Shown here: in pieces, positions 42,779-52,017 of the stretch
Layout: each line of letters begins with the position of its first letter
How positions within the stretch are numbered: the stretch's first letter is position 1
Assembly: GCA_046331225.1 (NCBI GenBank)
Contig: JAXLRF010000002.1
Location: 248,001 to 312,000 of the forward strand
DNA length: 64,000 nt
Source of the DNA: VFMC01 sp046331225
GTDB taxonomy: Bacteria > Actinomycetota > Acidimicrobiia > Acidimicrobiales > Ilumatobacteraceae
Reading direction: 5' to 3'
Translations under genes and position numbers: made by a program
Notes under the pieces: model-generated
What the model saw: the letters and a program-made list of their open reading frames with translations, nothing else
What the model was told of the DNA's origin: nothing
Databases searched by the model: none

Positions 42779-43132
42779 GGGTTGGATGGGCACGTGGAAC
42801 CGACGACGACCCCCTTCCCCGTCACCGGCGAGCACCCCGACGCAGACCGCCGGGTGCGCGACCTCGCCGAGGTGATCGAGGTCATCCAACCCGTCATCGC
42901 CGCCGACGGCGGCTCGCTCGACGTGCTCGAGGCCAATGTCGAGACCGGGCTGGTCCGGCTGCAGCTGTCGGGTGCCTGCGGCTCGTGCGCGGTGTCGGCG
43001 GCCACCCTCAACGGGGGCGTCAACCGGATCCTCACCGAACGCCTGTCGTGGGTGACCGAGGTGATCGGTGGCGTGCAGGAGAGCGACGTCAGCGGCTACG
43101 GCGGCTGGACGCCGAAGGCCAACTACGACTGA
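42761..43132 (+). CDS. NifU C-terminal domain (Nfu-type Fe-S scaffold) protein
   Basis: 123 residues if the ATG at 42761 is used, or 112 from GTG 42794. The Nfu core is LAEVIEVIQPVIAADGGSLDVLEANVETGLVRLQLSGACGSCAVSAATLNGGVNRIL, with the Cys pair CGSC that binds a 4Fe-4S cluster. It probably delivers Fe-S clusters to target enzymes. The later GTG is plausible because the ATG lies inside an inverted repeat and has no RBS. Downstream of the thiolase on the same strand; a family B hairpin follows. Confidence 0.85.
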   Translation: MKIVRTGLDGHVEPTTTPFPVTGEHPDADRRVRDLAEVIEVIQPVIAADGGSLDVLEANVETGLVRLQLSGACGSCAVSAATLNGGVNRILTERLSWVTEVIGGVQESDVSGYGGWTPKANYD

Positions 43133-43153
43133 CCCGGCGGCCCCGCCGACCAT

Positions 43154-43194
43154 CCGTGAGCCACAGGACGCGTGCGAGGACCTCCGGCTCACGG
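43154..43194. repeat. Single GTGAGCC hairpin (family B) between convergent genes
   Basis: CCGTGAGCC ... GGCTCACGG with perfect 9-bp arms, the same arm sequence as in the arrays at 13659 and 15792. It sits between the convergent NifU-like and flavoprotein genes, where a bidirectional terminator would be expected. Confidence 0.8.
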
Positions 43195-43216
43195 ACCGGG
43201 CCGGCGGTGATCGTGG

Positions 43217-44650
43217 TCAGCGACGGCGCAACGACCAGGCGGCCGCGGCGTCGCCCGCGATCCGGCCGAACACGGTGATGTTGGCGTAGTTGTTGCCGCT
43301 GCCCACGTACTGCGCACCCACCACGCCACCCGTGCACTCGCCCGCGGCGAACAGCCCGGGGATCGGCCGCGAGTCGTCGGCGAGCACACGCGCATCGCGG
43401 TCGATGCGCAACCCGTACGCCGTCGAGCACACCGTCGAGGGCCGCAGCTCGACCGCGTAGAAGGGCGCGGTGCGGATCGGCTCGAGGAACGCCTCGGCCT
43501 TGCCGAAGTGCGCGTCCTCGCCGGCGTCGACGTCGGCGTTGTAGCGCTCGATCGTGCCGGCCAGCACGTCGACATCGCAGTCGAGCGCGATGGCGAGGTC
43601 GGCGATCGACGCACCGCGCCGAGCCCGGCCGGCGCGCACCATCAGCTCGACCACGTCGGTGGTCCAGTGCGGGCTCTGCTTCTTGCTCGAGCCGGGGATC
43701 GACTGCTTGTAACGGGCCACGCCCGACTCGGTGGCGGCGTCGAGTGCCGCCTGGTCGAGGATCGCCCAGACCCGGTCGCCGTGTGCACGGACCAGCTGGT
43801 CGAGCATGCCGTACGGCGCCGTCTCGTCGCAGAACCGGCGACCGGTCGAGTCGACGAGGACCAGCCAGCCGGGCAGATACGCCTCGTAGATCGAGTCGAC
43901 CCCGGTGTGCAGCAGCCGCAGGCCCCGATCATGGCCGACGGTCTGGGCCTGCACCTGCTCGCCGAGTGCGAGCGCATCGCCGCGAGCTCCCTCGGCGCCG
44001 ATGTACCAGGCCTCGCCGGTGGCGGCGGCCGACGGGAAGTGCGCGGCCAACCGTTCGGGCGCGTTGCCGAACCCGCCCGATGCGATCACCACCGCGGCGG
44101 CCGTGATCTCGTCGTCGCCGACCGCCACACCGCACACGGTGCCGTCGCGCACCAGCAGCCGGTCGACGCGACGTCCGAGCGCGACGTCGACGTTGGCCTC
44201 GCGGCATCGGCCGTGCAGCACGTCGACGACGGCCTGGCCGCGGCCGATCGGCGCGTGCACCCGAGGCACGCGCTCGTCGCCGCCGAACACGAGCTGTTCG
44301 TGGAACTCGACACCCAGGTCGCCCAACCAGTCGACGGTGGGGCCGGCGAGCTGTGAGAACCGGCGCACGACGCCTGCGTCGACGTCCCAGCGGTTGAGCT
44401 GCAGGTAGTCGTGATACAGGTCGTCGGCGGTGTCGACGATGCCCTGCGCACGCTGGTAGCGGGTGCCGGCACCCATCACCAACCCACCCGACAACCGCGA
44501 CGATCCACCGACCACACCTTCGGCCTCGGCCACCAGCACGCGCTGCGCACCGCGAGCACGTGCCGCGAGCGCCGCGCACAACCCGGCCGCGCCCGAGCCG
44601 ATCACGACCACGTCGACGTCACGTTCGCGATCGTCCGTCCGGATGGTCAT
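43217..44650 (-). CDS. FAD-dependent oxidoreductase (3-ketosteroid dehydrogenase / fumarate reductase flavoprotein family)
   Basis: 477 residues from ATG 44650. FAD-binding motif VVVIGSGAAGLCAALAARARGAQRVLVAEA, followed by VGGSSRLSGGLVMGAGTRYQ, AAAVVIASGGFG, and the C-terminal GLFAAGECTGGVVGAQYVGSGNNYANITVFGRIAG. This is the flavoprotein family that includes 3-ketosteroid delta-dehydrogenases, fumarate reductases and urocanate reductases. No haem or electron-transfer partner lies beside it, so a soluble flavin dehydrogenase is likely. The residues expected for fumarate binding could not be identified with confidence. Substrate undetermined. Confidence 0.85.
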   Translation of the reverse strand: MTIRTDDRERDVDVVVIGSGAAGLCAALAARARGAQRVLVAEAEGVVGGSSRLSGGLVMGAGTRYQRAQGIVDTADDLYHDYLQLNRWDVDAGVVRRFSQLAGPTVDWLGDLGVEFHEQLVFGGDERVPRVHAPIGRGQAVVDVLHGRCREANVDVALGRRVDRLLVRDGTVCGVAVGDDEITAAAVVIASGGFGNAPERLAAHFPSAAATGEAWYIGAEGARGDALALGEQVQAQTVGHDRGLRLLHTGVDSIYEAYLPGWLVLVDSTGRRFCDETAPYGMLDQLVRAHGDRVWAILDQAALDAATESGVARYKQSIPGSSKKQSPHWTTDVVELMVRAGRARRGASIADLAIALDCDVDVLAGTIERYNADVDAGEDAHFGKAEAFLEPIRTAPFYAVELRPSTVCSTAYGLRIDRDARVLADDSRPIPGLFAAGECTGGVVGAQYVGSGNNYANITVFGRIAGDAAAAWSLRRR

Positions 44651-44756
44651 CAGCCGCATTCTGGTGCATCACGACGACGCATCGGCGCATGTGCGTCACC
44701 GGAGTGATGCCTTTGGTCCCGCCCGACGGTGGACTCCCCCGTCGTAACATCCGAAC

Positions 44757-45893
44757 GTGACACCTCCCCCGGTCGCCAACATCCGTCGCATCGCCCTCAG
44801 CACCGGTGGTGGCGACGCCCCCGGCCTCAACGCCGTCATCCGTGCGGCCACGCTCGCCGCCCACGACCGCGGCTGGGAGGTCGTGGGCATCCGCGACGGC
44901 TTCAATGGACTGCTGTATCCGGACGAGTACGCCGACGGTGGCGTGATGGACCTCTCGCGCGAACGCGTGCGCAGCATCGTCCACCAGGGCGGCACGATCC
45001 TCGGCACCACCAACCGCGGCAACCCGACCAAGTTCCCGGTGGTACAGCCCGATGGCTCGGTGGTCGAGACCGACCGCACGCACGAACTGCTCGACAAGTT
45101 CGCCGAGCACGGCATCGACGCCTTGATCAGCATCGGCGGTGACGGATCGCTCGGCATCGCGCACCACCTGCACCAGCACGGCCTGCACGTCGTGGGCGTG
45201 CCGAAGACCATCGACAACGACCTCGAGGCCACGGTGTCGACGTTCGGCTTCGACAGCGCGGTCAGCTTCGCGACGGAGTGCATCGACCGGCTGTTCTCGA
45301 CCGCGACCTCGCACGGACGCGTGATCGTGGTCGAGGTGATGGGCCGGTACGCAGGGTGGATCGCGCTGCACGCCGGCGTGGCCTCGGGCGCGCACGCGAT
45401 CCTCATCCCCGAGATCCCGTACGACCTGGCGCCGGTCGCGACGACGATCGCGCACCGTCACGACAACGGCTCGAAGTTCTCGATCGTGGTGGTGGCCGAG
45501 GGCGCCACCCCGGTGGGCGGCGGCCACACGACGATCGAGGGCGCGGTGGCCGGTCACGCGGAGCGGCTCGGCGGCGTCGGCCAGAAGGTGGCCGACGAGC
45601 TCGAACGGCTGACGGGCAAGGAGGCGCGCACCGTGGTGCTCGGCCACCTGCTGCGCGGCGGGTCGCCCACGTCGTTCGACCGCATCCTCGCGATGCGCTT
45701 CGGCGCGGCGGCGGTGCGTGCACTGGCGGCCGGCCACGACGGCGTGATGGTGTGCCTCGCCAACGACGAGGTGACGCACGTGCCGCTCGCACAGGTGAGT
45801 GGACGCCAGAAGAAGGTGCCGCTCGGCAGCGACACCGTGCGCACCGCACGCGAGATGGGCATCAGCTTCGGCGACGTCCCGCCGCGCACCTGA
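44757..45893 (+). CDS. pfkA: 6-phosphofructokinase
   Basis: 378 residues from GTG 44757, which lies six bases after a TAACAT box and so appears leaderless. PFK motifs: LSTGGGDAPGLNAVIRA, the phosphoryl-donor loop IGGDGSLGIAHHL, VGVPKTIDNDLEAT with the catalytic Asp, and VVEVMGRYAGW. In the donor site the residue equivalent to E. coli Gly104 is Gly (ATP type) while the 124 position is Lys (PKTIDND), as found in PPi enzymes and in some ATP enzymes. ATP use is therefore the more likely reading. Key glycolytic enzyme. Confidence 0.9.
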   Translation: MTPPPVANIRRIALSTGGGDAPGLNAVIRAATLAAHDRGWEVVGIRDGFNGLLYPDEYADGGVMDLSRERVRSIVHQGGTILGTTNRGNPTKFPVVQPDGSVVETDRTHELLDKFAEHGIDALISIGGDGSLGIAHHLHQHGLHVVGVPKTIDNDLEATVSTFGFDSAVSFATECIDRLFSTATSHGRVIVVEVMGRYAGWIALHAGVASGAHAILIPEIPYDLAPVATTIAHRHDNGSKFSIVVVAEGATPVGGGHTTIEGAVAGHAERLGGVGQKVADELERLTGKEARTVVLGHLLRGGSPTSFDRILAMRFGAAAVRALAAGHDGVMVCLANDEVTHVPLAQVSGRQKKVPLGSDTVRTAREMGISFGDVPPRT

Positions 45894-45937
45894 CACCCGG
45901 GTGGCGTGCGACGCTGGGCGTCGGCCAAGCTGCTCCG

Positions 45938-46831
45938 ATGTCGCCCACCGACCGCGTCCTCGGACCACACACCACCGTCCTGCTCGGCCTCGACGGCGGG
46001 CGCTACCCGGCCGGCAACACCGTGCTGGTGCAGGGTCGTGGCGGCACGGCGATCATCGATCCGTCGACGTCGTTGCGCGTACGAGACGACCTGCCGCACG
46101 TCGACCACGTGCTGCTCACCCACACCCACGAGGACCACGTGGCCGGTGTGCACCACTTCCCCGACGCTCGAGTGCTGGTGCACGAGTCCGATCTGGTCGG
46201 CATCCGCTCGATCGAGGGTCTCCTGCAGATGTTCGGCATGCAGGGTGCGGCGGCCGACGCGTTCCGCGAGACGTTGCGCCGCGACTTCACCTACGAGGCC
46301 CGGCCCGATGCGATCGGGGTCACCGACGGCCACGTGGTCGACCTCGGCGACGTGACGATCACCTGGGTGCACCTCCCGGGCCACACGGCCGGTCACAGCG
46401 GCCTGCTGATCGAGCCCGACGGCGTGTTCGTCACCGGCGACATCGACCTGTCGAGCTTCGGTCCGTTGTACGGCGACACGTGGAGCAGCGTCGACGACTT
46501 CGAGCGCTCGCTCGTCCGTGCGCGCGAGGTCGTCGCCGAGCACTACGTGACGTTCCACCACAAGGGCGTGATCGACGGGCGCGACGACTACGTGGCGGCG
46601 ATCGACGCGTTCGCCGCGGTGATCCCTCGACGCGAGGCCGCGATGGTGGCGTTCGCCGACGAGCCGCGATCGCTCGACGACTTCGTGGCGCACCGGTTCG
46701 TGTACCGGCCGCACGTGACGCTGCCGTTCGTCGAACCGGTCGAGCGCCGTTCGGCCGAGATGTCGCTCAGCCGGCTCGTCGCGGCCGGCCGCCTGCGCGC
46801 GACCGACGACGGCCGTTGGCAGGCGTGCTGA
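45938..46831 (+). CDS. MBL-fold metallo-hydrolase with C-terminal winged-helix-like tail
   Basis: 297 residues. Metal motif LLTHTHEDHVAGVHHF, then HLPGHTAGHSGLLI, VTGDIDL and HYVTFHHKGVI supply the ligands of a glyoxalase II/beta-lactamase-like fold. The last 70 residues (HRFVYRPHVTLPFVEPVERRSAEMSLSRLVAAGRLRATDDGRWQAC) look like a small winged-helix addition, as in LACTB2-like proteins. Substrate unknown. It is downstream of pfkA. Its final 65 bp are antisense to the helicase 3' end. Confidence 0.8.
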   Translation: MSPTDRVLGPHTTVLLGLDGGRYPAGNTVLVQGRGGTAIIDPSTSLRVRDDLPHVDHVLLTHTHEDHVAGVHHFPDARVLVHESDLVGIRSIEGLLQMFGMQGAAADAFRETLRRDFTYEARPDAIGVTDGHVVDLGDVTITWVHLPGHTAGHSGLLIEPDGVFVTGDIDLSSFGPLYGDTWSSVDDFERSLVRAREVVAEHYVTFHHKGVIDGRDDYVAAIDAFAAVIPRREAAMVAFADEPRSLDDFVAHRFVYRPHVTLPFVEPVERRSAEMSLSRLVAAGRLRATDDGRWQAC

Positions 46832-48374
46832 CGTCCGGACGTTCGGCACGAGCCGACGCCTGGCGCTCGCCGCCCTGACGCTCGCCGCCCTGACGGGCCG
46901 AGTTCGGACGGCCGGCGCTCGCACGACCCGCAGTCGGGCGCGCCGAGTTCGGGCGGGCCGAGTCGGGACGACCGGGTGCCTGACGACTCGGTCCTTGACG
47001 GCGCGGCGCGGCGGGACGCGCGGCAGGGGCCACGGGCTCGGGCATCCGGCGCTCGGCCGGCTCGCCGACGAGCGTGGCGATCGCCTGGTGTCCGGGCGCG
47101 ACCTGGGTGACGATCGGCTCGATCGAGGCGGCACGGGCCAGCGCCCGCACGTCACCGGCCTGGTCGGGGGTCATCAGCGTGACGGCGACACCGCTCGCGC
47201 CGGCACGAGCGGTGCGGCCCGAGCGGTGCAGGTACGCCTTGTGCTCGGCCGGCGGATCGACGTGCACCACGAGTGCGACCTCGTCGACGTGGATGCCGCG
47301 GGCGGCGATGTCCGTCGCGACCAGCACGCGAGTGCTGCCCTCGGTGAACGACTCGAGGTTGCGCTCGCGCGCGTTCTGCGAGAGGTTGCCGTGCAGCTCG
47401 ACGGCCGGGATGCCCGCCGCGGTGAGCTGCTTGGCGAGCTTCTTCGCACCGTGCTTGGTGCGGGTGAACAGCAGTGAGCGCTCGCGGCCACCGGCGAGTG
47501 CGTGCACGACCGCCTGCTTGTCGGCAGCTGCGACGGCGAACACGTGGTGGGTCATCGTGCTCACGGGTGCCACCTCGGGATCGACCGAGTGCACGACCGG
47601 GTCGGTGAGGAAACGCTGCACGAGCACGTCGACACCACGGTCGAGCGTGGCCGAGAACAGCAGGCGCTGACCGTCGGCAGGGGTGGCGTCGAGCAGGCGG
47701 CGCACCACCGGCAGGAACCCGAGGTCGGCCATGTGGTCGGCCTCGTCGAGCACCGTGATCTCGACCGCGTCGAGCGAGCAGTGGCGCTGCGCGATCAGGT
47801 CGTCGAGACGGCCGGGGCAGGCGATCACCACGTCGACGCCGGCGCGCAGCGCCTGCACCTGCGGCTGCTGACCGACACCGCCGAAGATCGTGACGACGCG
47901 GAGGTCGAGCGCGGTGGCGAGGGGCGTGAGGGTCTCGGCCACCTGGTTCGCGAGTTCGCGCGTGGGCACCAGCACCAGCGCGCGGGGCCGCTTCGACTGG
48001 CGTCGGGTGCGAGACGCGGCGAGGCGAGCCACGGTGGGGATCGCGAAGGCGAGGGTCTTGCCGCTGCCGGTGCGGCCGCGGCCGAGCACGTCGCGTCCGG
48101 CCAGCGAGTCGGGCAGCGTGGCGGTCTGGATGGGGAACGGTGCGAGCACGTCGCGCTCGGCCAACGACGCGATCATCGCCGCGGGCACGCCGAGCTCGGC
48201 GAACGTGGCGTCGTGGCGCACCGGCGTGGGTGCGGGTGCAGCGAGGATCGACGGCGTCGTGGCGGCCGCACGGGCCGGACGGGGGGTCGACGCTGCAGCG
48301 GCGCTGGGGCGACGACGGCGACGACCGCGCGAGTGCGAGGACGCGCCGGCACCGGCGCGAGGGGAGGTGGTCAT
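46767..48374 (-). CDS. DEAD-box RNA helicase
   Basis: 535 residues. Motifs in order: Q-motif FAELGVPAAMIASL, I (RGRTGSGKTLAFAIP), Ia (VPTRELANQ), II (VLDEADHMADLGF), III (LFSAT), IV to V (VATDIAARGIHV) and VI (YLHRSGRTARAG). The N-terminal 50 residues are Arg/Ala-rich, and the C-terminal 90 are a low-complexity Arg/Ser/Pro tail with short repeats such as ARPNSARP, typical of cold-shock RhlE/DeaD-like proteins. It probably unwinds structured RNA. The C-terminal coding end overlaps the convergent MBL gene by 65 bp. Confidence 0.92.
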   Translation of the reverse strand: MTTSPRAGAGASSHSRGRRRRRPSAAAASTPRPARAAATTPSILAAPAPTPVRHDATFAELGVPAAMIASLAERDVLAPFPIQTATLPDSLAGRDVLGRGRTGSGKTLAFAIPTVARLAASRTRRQSKRPRALVLVPTRELANQVAETLTPLATALDLRVVTIFGGVGQQPQVQALRAGVDVVIACPGRLDDLIAQRHCSLDAVEITVLDEADHMADLGFLPVVRRLLDATPADGQRLLFSATLDRGVDVLVQRFLTDPVVHSVDPEVAPVSTMTHHVFAVAAADKQAVVHALAGGRERSLLFTRTKHGAKKLAKQLTAAGIPAVELHGNLSQNARERNLESFTEGSTRVLVATDIAARGIHVDEVALVVHVDPPAEHKAYLHRSGRTARAGASGVAVTLMTPDQAGDVRALARAASIEPIVTQVAPGHQAIATLVGEPAERRMPEPVAPAARPAAPRRQGPSRQAPGRPDSARPNSARPTAGRASAGRPNSARQGGERQGGERQASARAERPDVSTPANGRRRSRAGGRPRRAG

Positions 48375-48561
48375 GAGGTGGGGGGATCCTTCCGGACGTT
48401 CGGGGGCCGCGATGCACGGCCGCCGTCCGCTCGGGACGACTCGCCCCGCCTGCGGGGACACCTGGCGCTCGGAGCGCTGCACTCGACCGCAGCGGGCTCG
48501 GTCGAGCCGCACTGCCGGGGACGACGCTATCGCCCGGACGGGCGACCCGGGCGGATCCCTC

Positions 48562-48606
48562 GACGCGGGACCGAAACGCCCACGCTGGGCCGATCCGTCC
48601 CGCGTC
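48562..48606. repeat. Palindromic element, family A, third copy
   Basis: Outer stem GACGCGGGAC/GTCCCGCGTC is perfect; inner stem GCCCA-N3-TGGGC. Between them are ACGCCCA and GATCCGTCCC, as in the pair at 12322-12429, although the outer stem bases differ on both sides (GAGC...GCTC there, GACG...CGTC here). It overlaps the SHOCT stop codon by two bases. The region 48375-48561 between it and the helicase start is otherwise empty. Confidence 0.75.
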
Positions 48607-49057
48607 AGGCGGGAAGCGGGGGCCCGGGGTCGCCGCGGAGGGCGGCGCTGGCGGCGCGGTAGTCGTCGGGCGAGATCTCGCCGCGGGCGAGGCGCTCGGC
48701 CAGGATCGCCTCGGCGGTCGCGGTGGGCGACGGCGGGGCCGGCGGGGCCGGCGGGAACGGCGGCCCGGGGGGCACGTGGCCGGCGGCGGCCGGCGTGCGA
48801 CGACCGAGCAGCAGCGCCGTGATCGCGACCGCTGCGGCGACGAGCATCACCATCATCAGCAGGCTGCCGATGCCCCACATGTGACGGCCGGGACGGTCCC
48901 AACCGCGGTCGCGGTCGGCGTGTGCCACACCGGCCACCACCAGGCCGGACAGGGTGACGAGGCCGGTGGCGGCGGCCACCGCGAGCGGCCAACGGCTCCG
49001 GGTGGCGGCCGGTGCGGACAGCTCGTCGGCGGGCGGGAGGACGTCGTCGTTCGACAT
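48605..49057 (-). CDS. SHOCT-domain membrane protein
   Basis: 150 residues. Two transmembrane helices (WPLAVAAATGLVTLSGLVVAGVA and IGSLLMMVMLVAAAVAITALLLG), a Pro-rich linker (VPPGPPFPPAPPAPPSP) and a C-terminal SHOCT motif (TAEAILAERLARGEISPDDYRAASAAL). SHOCT segments are short oligomerisation or targeting helices of unknown mechanism. Monocistronic, divergent from the HAD gene, and followed by the family A element at its 3' end. Confidence 0.75.
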   Translation of the reverse strand: MSNDDVLPPADELSAPAATRSRWPLAVAAATGLVTLSGLVVAGVAHADRDRGWDRPGRHMWGIGSLLMMVMLVAAAVAITALLLGRRTPAAAGHVPPGPPFPPAPPAPPSPTATAEAILAERLARGEISPDDYRAASAALRGDPGPPLPA

Positions 49058-49137
49058 GTGGTGACGGTACCCATCCACCCCGGAACGGTCGACAGGAACG
49101 GCGTGAGAACTTCGTGAGAACTACCGTGCCGTCTCGC

Positions 49138-49839
49138 ATGGCGACCTCGCGCACGGCTCCGGTGCTGCTCTGGGACATCGACGGCACGTTGCTGCGCACG
49201 CCCGGGATCGGCGTGCGGGCGTTCGCGCGTGCGCTCGAGACGGTCACGGGCCTGCCGATCGCACGTGCCCGGTACGACTTCGGCGGCAAGACCGATCCAC
49301 TCATCGCGCGGGATCTGCTGGCGGCGGTGGGCATCGACGACGAGACCTACGTGCCACGCCTGTTGGCCGAGGTGGAGCGCACCTACGACGAGTTCGCCGA
49401 CGAGCTGCGCGCCTCGGTGGTCCGCCTCCCGGGAGTCGTCGAGCTGCTCGAGCACTTCACCCGGACGGGTGCCGTGCAGTCGGTGGTGACCGGCAACATC
49501 CGCTTCGTGGCTCGTCGCAAGCTCGAGGCCGGCGGCCTCGATCATCACCTGCTGCTCGATCACGGGGGCTACGGATCGGATCACCACGACCGGACCGAGC
49601 TGGTGTCGTTGGCGCTCGGCCGGCTCGCCGCGCACACGGGCGGGCCCGTCGACCGCGACCGCGTGTGGGTGATCGGCGACACGCCCCGCGACCTCGCGTG
49701 TGCCCGCGGTGCCGGCGTGCGCTGCCTGCTCGTCGCCACCGGCACCTACGGACTCGACGCGTTGTGCGAGCTCGGTGCCGACCATGCGTTGGCCGACCTG
49801 TCCGACGTCGAGCGCGTGCGCGGGCTGCTGAGCAGCTGA
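49138..49839 (+). CDS. HAD-superfamily phosphatase (phosphoglycolate phosphatase-like)
   Basis: 233 residues. Motif I is LWDIDGTLLRTPG with the nucleophile Asp and the second Asp; motif II is the Thr in VVTGNIR; motif IV is VWVIGDTPRDLACA. The helical cap after motif I is of the Gph-like C1 type. Substrate is a small phosphate ester, not assignable. ATG 49138; an in-frame GTG four codons upstream is an alternative. Divergent from the SHOCT gene; the molybdopterin gene follows after 66 bp. Confidence 0.85.
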   Translation: MATSRTAPVLLWDIDGTLLRTPGIGVRAFARALETVTGLPIARARYDFGGKTDPLIARDLLAAVGIDDETYVPRLLAEVERTYDEFADELRASVVRLPGVVELLEHFTRTGAVQSVVTGNIRFVARRKLEAGGLDHHLLLDHGGYGSDHHDRTELVSLALGRLAAHTGGPVDRDRVWVIGDTPRDLACARGAGVRCLLVATGTYGLDALCELGADHALADLSDVERVRGLLSS

Positions 49840-49905
49840 GCGGCCGGGCAGCTCGACGCGCGCTCGGCTCCGCACGGCCCGACCGGGCTTTCGTAGGCTC
49901 CGGCC

Positions 49906-52014
49906 ATGGGGACCACGATCAACACGTTCTGTCGGATCTGCGAGCCGTCGTGCGGCCTGGTGGCCACCGTCGACGAGGGTCGCCTCGTCAAGCTCTCGCC
50001 CGACCGGTCGCATCCCGTGACCAACGGGTTCTCGTGCCACAAGGGCCTGGCCGCGGTCGACCTGCACCACGATCCCGACCGGCTCGACCACCCGCAACTA
50101 CGCACCGCCGACGGCACCTGGCGCGACGTGTCGTGGGACGAGGCGATGGCCGACACCGCACGGCGATGGCGAGCCGTGGTGGCCGCGCACGGCGAGCAGG
50201 CCGTGGCGGCGTACGTCGGCAACCCGATGGCCTTCAACGCGCTCGGGTCGTTGCACGTCGGCCAGATGCTGCGGGCGCTCGGCGTGCGCCGCACGTTCTC
50301 GTCGGGCACGCAGGACTGTGCCAACAAGTTCGTCGCGAGCGAAGCGGTGTTCGGCAGTTCGAACGTGCATCCGATCCCCGACCTCGACCACACCGACCTG
50401 TGCCTCGTGATCGGTGAGAACCCGCGGGCGTCGCAGGCCAGCTTCTACTCGATCCCCAACGTGCTCGGCGCGATGCGCCGTGCCGCCGGTCGGGGGGCAC
50501 GGTTCGTGTTCGTCAACCCGCGCCGCATCGAGACGCCCGAGCAGGGCATCGGCGACACGGTGCAGATCCGCCCGGACACCGACGTGTGGTTCCTGGCCGC
50601 GCTGCTGCACGAGATCGATCTGCTCGGCGGGTTCCGCGACGAGTACGTGGCGCGCCACGGTCGTCATCTCGACGGGCTGCGCCGCTTCATCTCGCCGTAC
50701 ACCGCCGCGAGCACTGCGACCGTGACGGGCGTACCGGCCGACGTGGTGCGCGAGCTCGCGCAGGCGTGGGTGTCGACACCGCGTGCGTCGGTGCACGCCT
50801 CGACCGGGATCAACATGGGGCGCCAGGGCACGCTGGCCTACTGGCTGGTGCACATGCTGTCGTTCGTCACCGGCCGTCTCGACACCGAGGGCGGCAACCT
50901 CAAGAGCGACGGCTTCTACCCCAACGCCCGATCGGGCCAGGGCTCGCTCGAGCAGGGCTACGTCGAGACCGAGTTCGGCACGCTGCGTCGCGGCGCGCTG
51001 CCCGGCACGCTGATGTCGCACGCGATCCTCGACAGCGAGCAGCCGATCAAGGCGATGATCGTCGTCGCCGGCAACCCGCTGCTGTCGATCGCCGGCCAGG
51101 AACGGCTGCGCAAGGCGTTCGAACAGCTCGAGTTGCTGATCGTGATCGACATCTACCCGAGCGCGACGGCCGAGCTGGCCCACGTGGTGCTGCCGTCCAC
51201 CGACATGTACGAGCGTGACGACCTCAACATCGTCAACATCGGGACCAGCGCCCAGCCGTTCGCGCAGTACACGCCGGCCGTGGTCGAGCCCGCGGGCGAG
51301 CGTCGCCCCGAGTGGTGGATCGCGCATCGGCTGTTGCAGGAGCTGGGTCTGCCGTCGATCCTCGACGACGAGACGCCCGATCCGTGGGCGAAGTGGCGGC
51401 ACATGCTGGCGAAGGGCTCGGGTGTCGACCTCGCCGAGCTGCAGGCGACGGGGGTGCACGTGCTGCCCCGCCCCGAGCCCGGCGTGTTCTTCGACCGGCA
51501 GGTGGTCACCGAGGACGGGCTGGTCGACTGCTGCCCGACCGGGTTCGCCGCGGCATTCGAGCGCTGCGACCGGCTGTGGGACGAGACGGTGCGCGAGGTG
51601 GATGGCGATCGGCTGCGGCTGATCCACCGCCGCGACGCGTGGATGCACAACTCGTGGTTCGCGAACCTGCCGCGCATGAAGCGCAACGGCCGTACCGACA
51701 ACCCGCTGTCGATGCATCCGGACGACGCCGACCGGCTGGGGCTCTCCGACGGCACCGAGGTGACCGTGACGAGCGATCACGGCGAGGTGATCAGCGTGAT
51801 CGCGCTCGATGCGGCGTTGATGCCGGGCGTGGTGTCGATGGTGCACGGCTGGGGCCACGCGGCCAGCCCGCGTCTGCGTGTGGCGCACGAGCACCCGGGC
51901 GCAAACCCCAACGCGCTGCTGCCGATCGGTGACGGCAGCTTCGAGCCGCTGTCGAGCCAGGCGCACATGACCGGCATCCCCGTCGACGTGCGCCCGCTGG
52001 TGACGTCGGGCTGA
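49906..52014 (+). CDS. Molybdopterin oxidoreductase (DMSO reductase family, 4Fe-4S)
   Basis: 702 residues. The N-terminal 4Fe-4S site is Cys9, Cys12, Cys16 and Cys44 (FCRICEPSCG, FSCHKG), as in formate dehydrogenase/NapA-type catalytic subunits. The MGD-binding parts follow: LVIGENPRASQ, VHASTGINMGRQG, MIVVAGNPLLS and VVLPSTDMYERDD; the last domain is LSMHPDDADRLGLSDGTEV. Cys138 (SGTQDCANK) could be the Mo/W ligand. There is no Tat signal, so it is likely cytosolic. No electron-transfer subunit lies nearby. Substrate unknown. Confidence 0.9.
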   Translation: MGTTINTFCRICEPSCGLVATVDEGRLVKLSPDRSHPVTNGFSCHKGLAAVDLHHDPDRLDHPQLRTADGTWRDVSWDEAMADTARRWRAVVAAHGEQAVAAYVGNPMAFNALGSLHVGQMLRALGVRRTFSSGTQDCANKFVASEAVFGSSNVHPIPDLDHTDLCLVIGENPRASQASFYSIPNVLGAMRRAAGRGARFVFVNPRRIETPEQGIGDTVQIRPDTDVWFLAALLHEIDLLGGFRDEYVARHGRHLDGLRRFISPYTAASTATVTGVPADVVRELAQAWVSTPRASVHASTGINMGRQGTLAYWLVHMLSFVTGRLDTEGGNLKSDGFYPNARSGQGSLEQGYVETEFGTLRRGALPGTLMSHAILDSEQPIKAMIVVAGNPLLSIAGQERLRKAFEQLELLIVIDIYPSATAELAHVVLPSTDMYERDDLNIVNIGTSAQPFAQYTPAVVEPAGERRPEWWIAHRLLQELGLPSILDDETPDPWAKWRHMLAKGSGVDLAELQATGVHVLPRPEPGVFFDRQVVTEDGLVDCCPTGFAAAFERCDRLWDETVREVDGDRLRLIHRRDAWMHNSWFANLPRMKRNGRTDNPLSMHPDDADRLGLSDGTEVTVTSDHGEVISVIALDAALMPGVVSMVHGWGHAASPRLRVAHEHPGANPNALLPIGDGSFEPLSSQAHMTGIPVDVRPLVTSG

Positions 52015-52017
52015 CGG

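Noticed and set aside
46767..49334. Helicase frame extending upstream to 49334
   Set aside because: The extension is Arg-rich shadow over the SHOCT gene; ATG 48374 begins the plausible protein.
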